Source: Fidelibacterota bacterium
Lineage (GTDB): Bacteria > Fidelibacterota > Marinisomatia > SCGC-AAA003-L08 > JACNLC01
Length of the DNA: 64,000 bases
Direction of reading: 5' to 3'
Assembly: GCA_024277615.1 (NCBI GenBank)
Contig: JAJRUW010000015.1
Span: 1-64,000 of the forward strand
The notes beneath the pieces were generated by a model that worked only from the letters and a program-made list of their open reading frames with translations, had not been told where the DNA came from and ran no database searches. Of the stretch, positions 52,701 to 61,539 are shown one piece after another; position 1 is the stretch's first letter; each line of letters begins with the position of its first letter. The position numbers and the translations under genes are program-made.

Positions 52701-54240
52701 CATGGTTGCCGCCTTCTGGGATGATCTCACTACCGATAACGGCGGTCAGGTCTATAAATACATTGATGCCGCCGAAGGCACAGTGACAATCGAATGGTCA
52801 CAAATGCGTACTTACGATCAGGGCAGTATTGAAACCTTTGAGATCATTCTGTATAATTCCTTCACTCCGAGCGGTGATGACGAGATCCTGATTCAATACA
52901 AAGATTTCAACAATACCTCCATCGGTGATATTCAGAATGGCGGCATAAATCACGGTGCGCACAGCACGATCGGTATCGAAAATCATCTCGGTAACGATGG
53001 CCTTCAATACAGCTTTGATAACCACTACCCCACTGCCGCCATGATGCTTCAGGATGAAACCACCCTGTTCATTACTACCCGGCTGCCTGAAATACTCCCC
53101 ATGCCGGTTCTGGATTATTCTGCTGATGAGCTCGATTTTACGCTCGAACAGGACGCCGTTTCAAGCGGCACTATTGAGGTCTCGAATGCAGGGGAAGAAG
53201 GTTCACTGCTCTACTACAATGTGTCAAAATCGGCCTTCCCCGTTCCCTCGGGAATGACGGATACATTCGGACACAGCTGGTCGGACACCGATCTCGACTC
53301 AGATATGGCCGTAGAATGGATTGATATCGACGGCATCGGAACACAGCTCTCCTTTGAACATAACGATCATGCCGCCGACCCCATTGACATCGGATTTGCA
53401 TTCCCCTTCTACGGAACCGACTACACCCAGTGCATCATCAGCGCCAACGGCTGGATCGGATTCGGGGAAGATAATACCGACTGGCATAATTACGGTTTGC
53501 CCGATTCGAATTCACCCCACCCGGCTATTTGCCCCTTTTATGACGATTTGAACCCCGTAAATGACGGGGACACACCTGACATGGCCGGCAATGTATATTA
53601 TCACACTGACGGAGAGCGCCTCGTCGTCTGGTTTGACCATGTAGCCCATTGGAATGGCGAGATATCAGGCAATTATAATTTCCAGGCCGTGCTGTATGCC
53701 TCGGGAGAGATCCATTTTAATTACTCCGAACTCACCGGCACCCTCAATCGTTGCACGGTGGGAATTCAGAACGCTGCCGCGGATGACGGATTGCAGCTGG
53801 CCTTTGACAGCGAGTATCTGCACGAAAATTTATCCGTCCGGTTCAGGGAAATGCCGTCCTGGCTGAACCTCTCAACCTCCGCAGGGAGTCTGAACGGTGA
53901 AATTGAGCAGGGCAGTTCGGAATTTCTATATGTGGATGTTTCCTCTGCAGGTCTGTCACTCGGGGATTATGCGGCTTATGTAACCCTCAATACGAATGCC
54001 CAGCCCAAAGTAGTCTGGCCCGTGACCCTCTCGGTGGTTGAAAATGCTCCCAATCTTCCCGGAGATGTGAATGGAGATCAGACCCTTAATATTCTGGATG
54101 TCGTGGCAGTGGTGGGTTTCGTGGTCGGGGAAACCGATCCGACCGAGGAGCAGTTCTGGGCTGCCGATCTAAACCAGGACGGTGAAATAAACGTTGTGGA
54201 TATCGTTCTCCTGGTAAACATGATCCTGAATGAATTTTAA
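49744..54240 (+). CDS. Secreted gingipain-type (C25) peptidase homologue with dockerin
   Basis: 1498 aa. Signal peptide LIFPFLLALTLANA. Propeptide-like region to ~215. Peptidase C25 domain ~218-550: ILYICGGNSENNPYTQSL, PEFVGLIGDTGG, LPEVLLGRIS, catalytic-type Cys in FLTCGTGSFDGTSLSE (~449), and HWNNLMGDPALELW. Where the catalytic His of gingipains (Y-x-GHG) is expected, this protein has FNYRGYYG (~417), so activity is doubtful. After that come Ig-like and CARDB-like domains (~640-875), two ~200-aa beta repeats each with an NGWI-FGE motif (~880-1110, ~1172-1372), and two dockerin-like repeats (~1439-1498). There is no T9SS tail. Confidence 0.85.
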   Translation: MKLIFPFLLALTLANAAQTSRDHTGFKLLHSNDETTILDFKSPAITPVADGDYMRLSGTDLQYTYAEGLPQLPQFTALYQIDPYKTYQVGYTVIASHTLENIEIYPTQSHQDSERTPTLTRDDRVYQSSSAFPESNLVVSDPMIFRETALIAINLISCRYYPSEKRLEVFDRVQLSVTESGSRNDPDFTPMPRSRTFEAFYKSNIINYSVNGRTDDYQTPAILYICGGNSENNPYTQSLFDWRRERGYIVYTASTGETGSSASQIKNYIQNAYQTFDPPPEFVGLIGDTGGSYSIPTYHESWSGYGGEGDLPYSQLSGNDLLPEVLLGRISINNSTDLANVINKTIKYEKAAYMGSNWFEKTALVGDPSNSGISVVISNEYIDNIVTNFGMEDVRHNYSGSFASWMQSQLNEGVLYFNYRGYYGVSGFGSGNISNANNGYKTPFATFLTCGTGSFDGTSLSESFIRAGTVSNPKGSVAAVGTATLGTHTLINNIIDMGIYDGIFSDDLHTAGAALVAGKLALLNTYPSDPDHKVSIFSHWNNLMGDPALELWTDTPVLFAPDFPESIGAGSNYFDIIAADNSGQPVANALVTITSNDESIFESIYTDDDGMATLPLDPDFTGYLNLCITKRNFKPFLTDISVTAAGPQINLADEDLGLDDSNGNGDGIVNNGEQITITIPLFNYGTEEAASVSAILTTTSEHVLIDAAAFDYGTLTPGQSADGSFTFTVGPDAVQAEDLGLRLGLTDASGHSWSAVIPVDVHAPLLVVTGYGFADNTMLHPGATEELYIILENQGSVTATDITAALSTTNNLLDISPTLLTWETLPPGVSAQSANTLDITADGDIINGSLITLAADIQSLEGYNRTENPQIQVGVTLVTDPLGPDDHGYYIYDSGDSAYDLSHPYVWQEIDPDLGGSGVSLNMTDNGNGHPTSQHSVTLSLPFQFTFYGVNYTSVSVSTNGWIAFGESDLESFRNYPIPGAGGPSPMVAAFWDDLTTDNGGQVYKYIDAAEGTVTIEWSQMRTYDQGSIETFEIILYNSFTPSGDDEILIQYKDFNNTSIGDIQNGGINHGAHSTIGIENHLGNDGLQYSFDNHYPTAAMMLQDETTLFITTRLPEILPMPVLDYSADELDFTLEQDAVSSGTIEVSNAGEEGSLLYYNVSKSAFPVPSGMTDTFGHSWSDTDLDSDMAVEWIDIDGIGTQLSFEHNDHAADPIDIGFAFPFYGTDYTQCIISANGWIGFGEDNTDWHNYGLPDSNSPHPAICPFYDDLNPVNDGDTPDMAGNVYYHTDGERLVVWFDHVAHWNGEISGNYNFQAVLYASGEIHFNYSELTGTLNRCTVGIQNAAADDGLQLAFDSEYLHENLSVRFREMPSWLNLSTSAGSLNGEIEQGSSEFLYVDVSSAGLSLGDYAAYVTLNTNAQPKVVWPVTLSVVENAPNLPGDVNGDQTLNILDVVAVVGFVVGETDPTEEQFWAADLNQDGEINVVDIVLLVNMILNEF

Positions 54241-54622
54241 TCTGAAGACGGAAAATATCCTGTACAAGCTCCCGGTGCTGAAACAGACAAGAGTCTCAAG
54301 AAGCGAAGCATTGGAAATCAAAACGGTTTACGCCATGCTGGAGATTTTTTGCTGGGCTCATCATCCTCACGATCAGCAATTGTGTACAGCCTGTTTCGAT
54401 ATCTATAAGTACGCTGTTGACAGGATTTTACGCTGTCCCGTCAGGATGACGAAACCGCCCTGTGAAATGTGCAAAATTCACTGTTACAAACCCGATTTGC
54501 GGGATTCCGTAAAAGTCGTCATGCGCTTTGCGGGTCCCCGGATGCTCTACCGTCATCCTCTGCTGGCTGCACGTCACCTGATTGCCAGGTATCGATTTAC
54601 TTACCTCACCTCGCAAGCCTGA
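54230..54622 (+). CDS. ygbA: YgbA-family protein (nitrous oxide-stimulated promoter family)
   Basis: 130 aa from ATG 54230, overlapping the peptidase gene by 11 bases; an internal start nearer SEALEIKT cannot be excluded. Family hallmarks: EIKTVYAMLEIFCWAHH, LCTACFDIYKYAVDRILRC, KPPCEMCKIHCYKPDLRDSV, VMRFAGPRMLYRHPLLA. Conserved Cys pairs suggest metal or Fe-S binding. E. coli YgbA is controlled by NsrR and is linked to nitrosative stress; the biochemical role is unclear to me. Confidence 0.85.
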   Translation: MNFNLKTENILYKLPVLKQTRVSRSEALEIKTVYAMLEIFCWAHHPHDQQLCTACFDIYKYAVDRILRCPVRMTKPPCEMCKIHCYKPDLRDSVKVVMRFAGPRMLYRHPLLAARHLIARYRFTYLTSQA

Positions 54623-54821
54623 AAAATAATACGAAATTATTTCTCTGATCAGGAGATTTGTATTTTGGGGTTGCGTGGCGCCACAGACTGCCGGGAACTA
54701 TAATCTGTCCCGCAGCTCTGCAGAGTACTAAATAATTAATTTGTCGAATCTGATATTTCCCAATAGGTGATATTCCCTAATTTTCGCTCAAATTTACCTA
54801 CAATTTCTATCGGATTAATGG

Positions 54822-56096
54822 ATGAAACTTATATACCTAATTTTACTATCCGGCATACTTGCGGCAGCTGATGTTATCAACTGCAACGATGCTATGGATT
54901 TTGCCCTGAAACATAATCCCACTGTGCTGCAGAGCGAGGCGGGTAAACAGGCAGCTGCCTTTTCACTCTGGTCGGCAAGCTCGGCCCATCTGCCGAAAGC
55001 GACTTTCGGATTTACCAATATTTGGAATGACCGTGAGATATTATTTCCCGTTGACTCAAATATTGTGGCGGTCATTCAACCAAAATCCCAGTGGCAGAAA
55101 AGTGTGGATATAACCCTGCCCCTGTTTACAGGAGGCTCACTGACCAGCAGTACGGCCATTTCCTATTACAGCAATCTGGTCGCGCGGCTGTCGTATGAAG
55201 AAACCCGCCAGGCTGTCCGTTACCAAACGCTTGAAGCCTATTATAATTTGTTGAAAATGCAGCGAATTCTGGAGGTCACTTCATCCGCAAAAGAGCTTGT
55301 GGATGAGAATATCAGGATGATAGAGAAGATGTATGCTCTGGGCATGGTCCAGAAAAAAGATCTGCTGCAGGCCCGTGTGAGTTCAGCCGAGATTCGCCAG
55401 CAGATCCTGCAGGCCCGGCAGGGTGAACGTCTGAGCCGTATCAGTTTGAATCTGACAATGGGAAAGCCTCTGGATGAGGAATATGAACTTGACGACGCCC
55501 TGGCTGAACCGGTACTGGATATCCCTCTTAAGGAACTCCTTTCCCACGCACTTGACAATCGTTCAGAATTCCGCTCGGCGCAACTCGGAGAAAAAATCGC
55601 CAGGTGGGGAGTTCGTGCCAACCAGGGAGCCTTGTTGCCGGGCGTGGCTGGCATCTTTCACTGGCAGCAGGATTCGGAACCCAATATTTTTTCGGGCAAT
55701 GAATCATGGCGGGCCATGCTGAATGTCTCTTTTGATTTACCCTTCGGGTTATCTAATGTCGCCAAAGTGGGTGAGGCGAAGGCACAGCACCGACAGACCC
55801 GCTATGCTTTGAAACAGGCCGAGGACGGCATCAAAATGGAAGTTGAAGCCAATTATCTGCAGTATCAGCTTTTGCAGGAATCCCTCGATCTTGCAGAGGA
55901 ACAGCTCACTGCTGCGGAAGAAAATTATCAAGCCCTGAAAGCCGGCTACGAAAATGGCGAAAGCACTCAATTGGAATTGATCGCTGCACGGAATTCCCTG
56001 CTCAGTGCCCGGACAAATCTGATCAACACAAAAATAGATCATTACATCAGTTATAACAAATTGATGTACAGTTGCGGTTACCCTTTCGGCAACTGA
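54822..56096 (+). CDS. TolC-family outer-membrane efflux protein
   Basis: 424 aa. Signal peptide LIYLILLSGILAAADV, then two outer-membrane-efflux repeats with long helices (ETRQAVRYQTLEAYYNLLKM, EEQLTAAEENYQALKAGYENGE, LIAARNSLLSARTNL). It is the outer channel of the tripartite pump encoded by the next two genes and begins the operon; 19 bases separate it from the adaptor gene. Confidence 0.92.
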   Translation: MKLIYLILLSGILAAADVINCNDAMDFALKHNPTVLQSEAGKQAAAFSLWSASSAHLPKATFGFTNIWNDREILFPVDSNIVAVIQPKSQWQKSVDITLPLFTGGSLTSSTAISYYSNLVARLSYEETRQAVRYQTLEAYYNLLKMQRILEVTSSAKELVDENIRMIEKMYALGMVQKKDLLQARVSSAEIRQQILQARQGERLSRISLNLTMGKPLDEEYELDDALAEPVLDIPLKELLSHALDNRSEFRSAQLGEKIARWGVRANQGALLPGVAGIFHWQQDSEPNIFSGNESWRAMLNVSFDLPFGLSNVAKVGEAKAQHRQTRYALKQAEDGIKMEVEANYLQYQLLQESLDLAEEQLTAAEENYQALKAGYENGESTQLELIAARNSLLSARTNLINTKIDHYISYNKLMYSCGYPFGN

Positions 56097-56115
56097 AGCA
56101 ACAGGAAGACACATC

Positions 56116-57231
56116 ATGAATGAGGTTAAGGTGAAATTAGAAATTTTATTGGCCATAGGTTTAGCAGTACTGCTCCTGCCAGGCTGTAATAAATCAAAAG
56201 ATAGTACAGAAGAGAAATCCGTCCCGGCGGTGGAAGTGCTTAAAGTCTCCAGTGAGCTGACCCGAAGGTATCAGGAGTTTTCCGGAGTTCTCGAGCCCGT
56301 CGCCGTAATTCAGATTTTTCCCGAGGCAGTGGGTAAGATCTCGGAAATCTATCGCAAGGAAGGCGCCTCAGTCCTGGCAGGTGAACCCCTGGCAAAGATT
56401 GATCAGACAGATTATCTGCTGGCCCTGGATCAGGCCCAATCCGCGCTGGATCTTGCCTCGGCCAATTTAAAAAATGCACAGGCAAATCTGGAACGGCAGC
56501 AACAATTGCAGCAGGAAGGTTTCAGCAGTGAAGCCGCTCTGGAAGGGGTCACGACAGCCTTTGAGATTGCCAACGCCCAATACGCCCAAGCTAAAACCGT
56601 CTACAGTATGGCGCAACGGCAGCTGGAACATACTACTATCACGGCTCCAATCGACGGTTACATCAACGCCAGGTATATCGAAAAAGGTCAGTTCGCCTTG
56701 AATTCCGCACCGGCATACAGCCTGCAGAATCTGGACAAACTCAAGATAATGCTGGCCGTCAGCGAAGACCTCATCGCAGAAATTACAGCCCGGGATGAAG
56801 TTGAAATTCTTTTTTCAAACGATACTGCCGGACAGGTTGCCGGCGAGATCGTGTTCGCGGGGAAATCGCCTGATCCAACCGGCAGCTACCCTCTGAAAAT
56901 TGAAGTAGATAATAAAAATCATGCTTTGCTGGCAGGTAAGTCAGTGGTGGTCAGAATCTTTTCAGCCAACCCTTCCAGGGAGGTTGTAATACCCGGTAAG
57001 GCTCTCTTAAGAAGGGCAGGCAGATGGTCTGCATTTGTGGTTGAAGCGGGAGTTGCCGAGGAAAGAACCATCATTCCGGCTAATCGGATTCACGACAGAA
57101 TGATCATCGATGACGGAATCAGAAACGGTGATCTTCTGGTGGTAACAGGTCAGGATTATTGTAAATCAGGTGAAGAGGTCAACATCGTGAAGATCTGGCA
57201 GTCCCTGGATGAAAGCTTGCAGACCGATTGA
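56116..57231 (+). CDS. RND periplasmic adaptor lipoprotein (membrane fusion protein)
   Basis: 371 aa. Lipobox LLLPGC near residue 22. Beta-barrel/lipoyl halves: QIFPEAVGKISEIYRKEGAS, AGEPLAKIDQTDY, helical hairpin ~75-150 (ALDLASANLKNAQANLERQQ), TITAPIDGYINARYIEKGQ and a C-terminal membrane-proximal domain. It joins the inner-membrane RND pump to TolC. An AGGA ribosome binding site precedes the ATG. Confidence 0.92.
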   Translation: MNEVKVKLEILLAIGLAVLLLPGCNKSKDSTEEKSVPAVEVLKVSSELTRRYQEFSGVLEPVAVIQIFPEAVGKISEIYRKEGASVLAGEPLAKIDQTDYLLALDQAQSALDLASANLKNAQANLERQQQLQQEGFSSEAALEGVTTAFEIANAQYAQAKTVYSMAQRQLEHTTITAPIDGYINARYIEKGQFALNSAPAYSLQNLDKLKIMLAVSEDLIAEITARDEVEILFSNDTAGQVAGEIVFAGKSPDPTGSYPLKIEVDNKNHALLAGKSVVVRIFSANPSREVVIPGKALLRRAGRWSAFVVEAGVAEERTIIPANRIHDRMIIDDGIRNGDLLVVTGQDYCKSGEEVNIVKIWQSLDESLQTD

Positions 57232-57284
57232 CCCGTGGGCCGAAAATCCATTTATTTTCCTCTAAATAATTTAGGTTTTACTCT

Positions 57285-60200
57285 ATGAACTTAATCCGAT
57301 TTTTCCTGCGAAACTGGCGGGTGGTGATCCTGATTCTCGTTGTAATGCCCATTCTCACCGGAATTCAGGCTTTGCGGACCATGCCCAAAGAATTGAATCC
57401 CGATATCTCCATTCCCATTGCCCTTGTGATCGTGCCCTATCCCGGATCTTCCCCGAATCAGGTCGAATCCCTGATCACCACCAAACTGGAAGATAAATTA
57501 AAAGGGCTGAACGACGTGGATTTCATAACCTCCACCAGTGCACAGGGTTCGGCCAGCATCGGTGTCAACTTTATTGTAGGCGCCGATATTGATGAGAAGA
57601 TACGCGATGTCCGTGAAGCTGTAGCCGATGCGGAGTCTGAACTGCCGGATGACATTTTGGACCCCATGATCCTCGAATTGAATTTCAGTGAAACTCCCAT
57701 ACTGGTAATCTCCTTCAGCGGCTCGGATTATGTGGGCCTCACCAAAACGGCAAAACGCCTGCAGGCAGATATCGAGAATATAAAAGATGTACTCAGCTGC
57801 GACATTGTCGGCGGTGTGGAACGGCAGTTCAATGTCTCAGTCGATCCCGCAACTCTCGAAAAATACCATCTCACATTGAATGCCATTGTGGGTCTCATCG
57901 CCAGCGGGAATCTTGAGATTCCCGGTGGTACTCTGGAACTGGCCGGAGACAAATATGTCACCCAGATCAAAGGTAAAATCAGTGATATCGATGAATTGGG
58001 AGACCTGGCAATCTCCGGGCTGGGCGGCAGTGTGATCCACTTGCGCGATATTGCCGAAATTGTTGACGGAAGAAAAGACCCGGACAGCTATGCCCGCATT
58101 AACCTTGAACCTGCCGTCACACTGGCCATCAAAAAGCGCCAGGGAACAAATACTCTGGAAATCACGAAAAATGTCCTTAACTATCTCGAAAGTGCAAAAA
58201 GCTGGCTGCCTGCAGGAAGTTCCTTTGCCGTGACAGGCGACCAGGCCAAATGGATAGGAAAATCTTTGGACCAGCTGAGTACCTCCGGACTTCAGGGCCT
58301 GGTTCTGGTAATCCTAATGTTATATTTATTCCTCGGACTGCGAAACGCCGCTATCGCTTCCACGGTACTGCCCCTGACTATACTGATAGCCTTCAGCCTG
58401 TTATGGATGTACGACATCTCAATGAACTCTATCACTCTGTTTTCTCTCGTGCTGGTGATTGGTATGATCGTGGACAATGCGATTGTAGTAGTTGAAAATA
58501 TTTATCGTCACCATGGGATCTGGAAAAAACGCTATATTGCAGCTCTGGCAATGGGGCTCTCAACAGATTGGGATGAGCTCAGGGCAAATGCGCTGCGCCT
58601 CGATGCGGCGACGGATGAACAGCTTTTATCGGTTGAGAAAAGTAAAATACCGAACTTGCGGATCCGCTCTTATGCGGCGGCTTTTGGAACTCAGGAAGTG
58701 GCCTTGCCGATCTTAACCTCAACGCTTACCACCGTGGCAGCCTTTATGCCCATGCTGATAATGCCGGGGACTATGGGTGATTTCTTAAAATACATTCCCA
58801 TCACCGTTTCACTCTCGCTGATGGCATCCTTTCTGGTGGGATTGGTAGTTAATCCCACCATCAGTTCACGGATCATGCGTTCTCCGATCACTCTTAAAAG
58901 TCGTCAAAAACTAAACATCGGGGTTCGTCTGACCGCAACGATCCGCAATTTATACGAACCCGTCCTGCGTTATGCCCTGTCGCACCGCAAACGTTTTTTG
59001 TTTGCCCTGATCCCCTATGTATTCGGCGCCATTGCGCTAATCGGAACGGGCATTGTCCCCATTGAACTATTCCCGCCTGACGATGTGGGTCAGTTAATGG
59101 TAAATATCAAAACACCAGTCGGTTCGGATTTAAGCACAACCGACCGCATCAGCGCCCAGGTGGAGGCGAAACTTGCCGCAGAAAAATATAAACCCTATTT
59201 CCAGGCTTTTGTCTCAAGTATCGGCGGGGGCGGCCCCTCTTCTTTCGATTTTTCAATCGGTACCGCCGATAATTTCGCCCAGATCATCATTGACCTGGTG
59301 GATGAGGATGACCGGGATAAATCGTCGGACGAACTTTTGGATATGATCCGTGAGGATGTCAGAGATATTGCGGGCGGTGAGGTTGAACCCAAGCAAATTG
59401 CCGGAGGACCGCCCTCGGATGCCCCGGTTGGTCTAAAGATCATCGGACCGGATTTTGATATTCTGCGACAATTATCGCAACAGGTACAGGACAGTCTGCA
59501 GACCATCACCGGAGCCATCGATATAAAAGATGACCTGGAGGAGGGATCGCCGGAGATCAGTTTTGAAATCGACCGGGAAAAAGCAGCGCGCTATAACCTC
59601 GGGGCTGCTGACATAATCGGGACTGTCAGAACGGCCATCAACGGCACGGAAGCCACCACGGTCAGGTTGGACGATGAAGATATCAAAATCGTCGTGAGGC
59701 TGGCCGAAAAATACCGGGATTCAGTGGAAGATCTGGGCAAGATCGCTATCGTGAACCGCCTTAACCAGCAGGTACTGCTCAGCCAGGTGGCGGATATCCA
59801 TGTGGGCCGGGGCATGTCTGCCATCCGCCATTACGACGGTGATCGGGTAGTGAGGATCTCCGCCAACAACCAGCCCGGTGTTTCAGCCGTAGAGATCACC
59901 AAAAAATTACGCCGTTCCCTCGATAAACTCGCCCTGCCAACGGGATATAAGTTTAACTATACGGGAGATTTTGAGCAATTTGCCGAATCATTTGTCGCGC
60001 TGGCAAAGGCCTTCGTCATTGCCGCATTGTTGATCTATTTGCTCATGGTGGCACAATTCCATTCATTCACACAACCCTTCACCATTATGCTCACTATACC
60101 TTTGGGAATTTTCGGAGCCATTTACGGCCTGCTCCTGGGCGGCCAGCCCTTTGCTCTGGTGGCGCTCATTGCCATAGTGGGGTTATCCGGAGTAGTTGTG

Positions 60201-60491
60201 AACATATCCATCATTCTCATCGATTATATCAACAAGCTCAACTCCGGGGGCATGCCACTGAATGAGGCCATCATACAGGCGAGCCTGGTGCGCATCAGGC
60301 CCATTTTGCTGACAACTTTCACAACTATTATAGGACTGCTGCCTTTAACCTATGCCGAAAAAGGCTGGCAGCCCATGGGGTTCTCTTTCATTTTCGGATT
60401 GGGCTTCGCCATGCCCCTGACCCTGATCATCATTCCCATCGTCCATTCGTATATCGAGGGTTTCAGGTCCGGAAATAAGGCGAAAGGTTAA
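57285..60491 (+). CDS. RND-family efflux permease (HAE1/AcrB type)
   Basis: 1068 aa, 12 transmembrane helices and two large periplasmic loops. GMIVDNAIVVVEN is the TM4-adjacent RND signature, GVVVNISIILIDYINK is its pseudo-repeat in TM10, and PGSSPNQVESLITTKLED is typical of the first porter domain. The loop between ~TM4 and TM5 carries an extra stretch (RYIAALAMGLSTDWDELRAN). Substrates could be drugs, bile-type amphiphiles or lipids. It completes the TolC-adaptor-pump operon. Confidence 0.93.
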   Translation: MNLIRFFLRNWRVVILILVVMPILTGIQALRTMPKELNPDISIPIALVIVPYPGSSPNQVESLITTKLEDKLKGLNDVDFITSTSAQGSASIGVNFIVGADIDEKIRDVREAVADAESELPDDILDPMILELNFSETPILVISFSGSDYVGLTKTAKRLQADIENIKDVLSCDIVGGVERQFNVSVDPATLEKYHLTLNAIVGLIASGNLEIPGGTLELAGDKYVTQIKGKISDIDELGDLAISGLGGSVIHLRDIAEIVDGRKDPDSYARINLEPAVTLAIKKRQGTNTLEITKNVLNYLESAKSWLPAGSSFAVTGDQAKWIGKSLDQLSTSGLQGLVLVILMLYLFLGLRNAAIASTVLPLTILIAFSLLWMYDISMNSITLFSLVLVIGMIVDNAIVVVENIYRHHGIWKKRYIAALAMGLSTDWDELRANALRLDAATDEQLLSVEKSKIPNLRIRSYAAAFGTQEVALPILTSTLTTVAAFMPMLIMPGTMGDFLKYIPITVSLSLMASFLVGLVVNPTISSRIMRSPITLKSRQKLNIGVRLTATIRNLYEPVLRYALSHRKRFLFALIPYVFGAIALIGTGIVPIELFPPDDVGQLMVNIKTPVGSDLSTTDRISAQVEAKLAAEKYKPYFQAFVSSIGGGGPSSFDFSIGTADNFAQIIIDLVDEDDRDKSSDELLDMIREDVRDIAGGEVEPKQIAGGPPSDAPVGLKIIGPDFDILRQLSQQVQDSLQTITGAIDIKDDLEEGSPEISFEIDREKAARYNLGAADIIGTVRTAINGTEATTVRLDDEDIKIVVRLAEKYRDSVEDLGKIAIVNRLNQQVLLSQVADIHVGRGMSAIRHYDGDRVVRISANNQPGVSAVEITKKLRRSLDKLALPTGYKFNYTGDFEQFAESFVALAKAFVIAALLIYLLMVAQFHSFTQPFTIMLTIPLGIFGAIYGLLLGGQPFALVALIAIVGLSGVVVNISIILIDYINKLNSGGMPLNEAIIQASLVRIRPILLTTFTTIIGLLPLTYAEKGWQPMGFSFIFGLGFAMPLTLIIIPIVHSYIEGFRSGNKAKG

Positions 60492-60498
60492 CGGCCGG

Positions 60499-61539
60499 TC
60501 AAACCCCCATTTTATCCCAGCTGACATTTTCACGGACCAGCTCCGTCCACAGGGCGATTTTGTCATTATCTTCGGCACTCAGCAGCGGCACACTCTGATC
60601 AATTTTTTTGGCAATCCGGTAAGTATCGCCCTGGGCCAGCAGAAGGGGGATATTCCTGCCGGCCGCTTTGGCAATGATATTGGGTGGCGGGAGGATGCTA
60701 TTGGTGAGCACCACTCCCACGCAATCTGTGTCGATAGCGGCGAGGATCATGTCGCTGCGGTCGCCACTGGTAATGACGATTTTATCTTTTATCTGAAATT
60801 GACGCATTCGCAGTACTGCATCGGCGGACATGGCGCCGACAAAGATCTCCTCCACCGTTCTGTGCAGCCCGCCAGCCCCGGAGAGGATTTTGGCAGACAA
60901 AATTTCCGCAATAAATCCTGTAGTGGGCCGGATGAGTTCTTTGCGGTAGGGAATGATCCCCAGAATGTTCAGACGCAGCGCAGCGAGTTTTGCCGAATAT
61001 AAACTATCGAATTTTTCCACATCTTTGATCCGATTGATGATCACACCGCCGAAATCAACACCCTCAAGGTCCACATTTTTCTGCAGGAAAGTGAGGTCGT
61101 CCATGACCTTATCGTGATTGCCGTGAGTGACGACAATCAGCGTACCGCCAAGGGCTTTGGCCATGGCTATGGCATCAAGCTGTACGGACATACCGAAATT
61201 GATATTATTACCGCTCTCAACCAGCAGGACCTGCTTTGTTTCCCCCACGGCAGATACAATTTCCGCCAGCTTTGCCGTACAGCCTGCCCCGTCCTGAAAT
61301 AAATAGCGCAGTTTTGAATGGTCGAATCCCAGACTCAAATTTTCCTTCGGTATCCGGATGCTGAACAATTTAGTGAACATATCCACGTCAAAATCCCAGA
61401 GTTTTTTTTCATGATAGACCAACCGGTCGCCAAAGGGTTTGCAGTACCCCAGAGGCTTGGCCCATACTTTACCGAGCCCTGCCATGATACCGGTTTTGCC
61501 AGCATCTCTCCGCAATGATGTAAAAACGAATTTCTTCAT
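60499..61539 (-). CDS. P-loop (BioD-like) ATPase with DRTGG domain
   Basis: 346 aa. N-terminal P-loop domain ~1-205: FTSLRRDAGKTGIMAG (the Walker A region), VLLVESGNN and IVVTHGNHDKVMDDL, FGGVIINRIKD. C-terminal DRTGG domain ~215-330: FVGAMSADAVLRM, VITSGDRSDMILAAI, VGVVLTNSILPPP. This architecture also forms the N-terminal part of long phosphotransacetylases. Its ATG overlaps the stop of the acetyl-CoA synthetase gene by 4 bases (ATGA), so it is probably a nucleotide-dependent regulator or partner of that enzyme. Function is not established. Confidence 0.85.
   Translation of the reverse strand: MKKFVFTSLRRDAGKTGIMAGLGKVWAKPLGYCKPFGDRLVYHEKKLWDFDVDMFTKLFSIRIPKENLSLGFDHSKLRYLFQDGAGCTAKLAEIVSAVGETKQVLLVESGNNINFGMSVQLDAIAMAKALGGTLIVVTHGNHDKVMDDLTFLQKNVDLEGVDFGGVIINRIKDVEKFDSLYSAKLAALRLNILGIIPYRKELIRPTTGFIAEILSAKILSGAGGLHRTVEEIFVGAMSADAVLRMRQFQIKDKIVITSGDRSDMILAAIDTDCVGVVLTNSILPPPNIIAKAAGRNIPLLLAQGDTYRIAKKIDQSVPLLSAEDNDKIALWTELVRENVSWDKMGV

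Noticed and set aside
60345-60578. Minus-strand ORF overlapping the RND pump end and the DRTGG gene end
   Set aside because: It is a shadow across a convergent junction with only 7 bases between the real genes.
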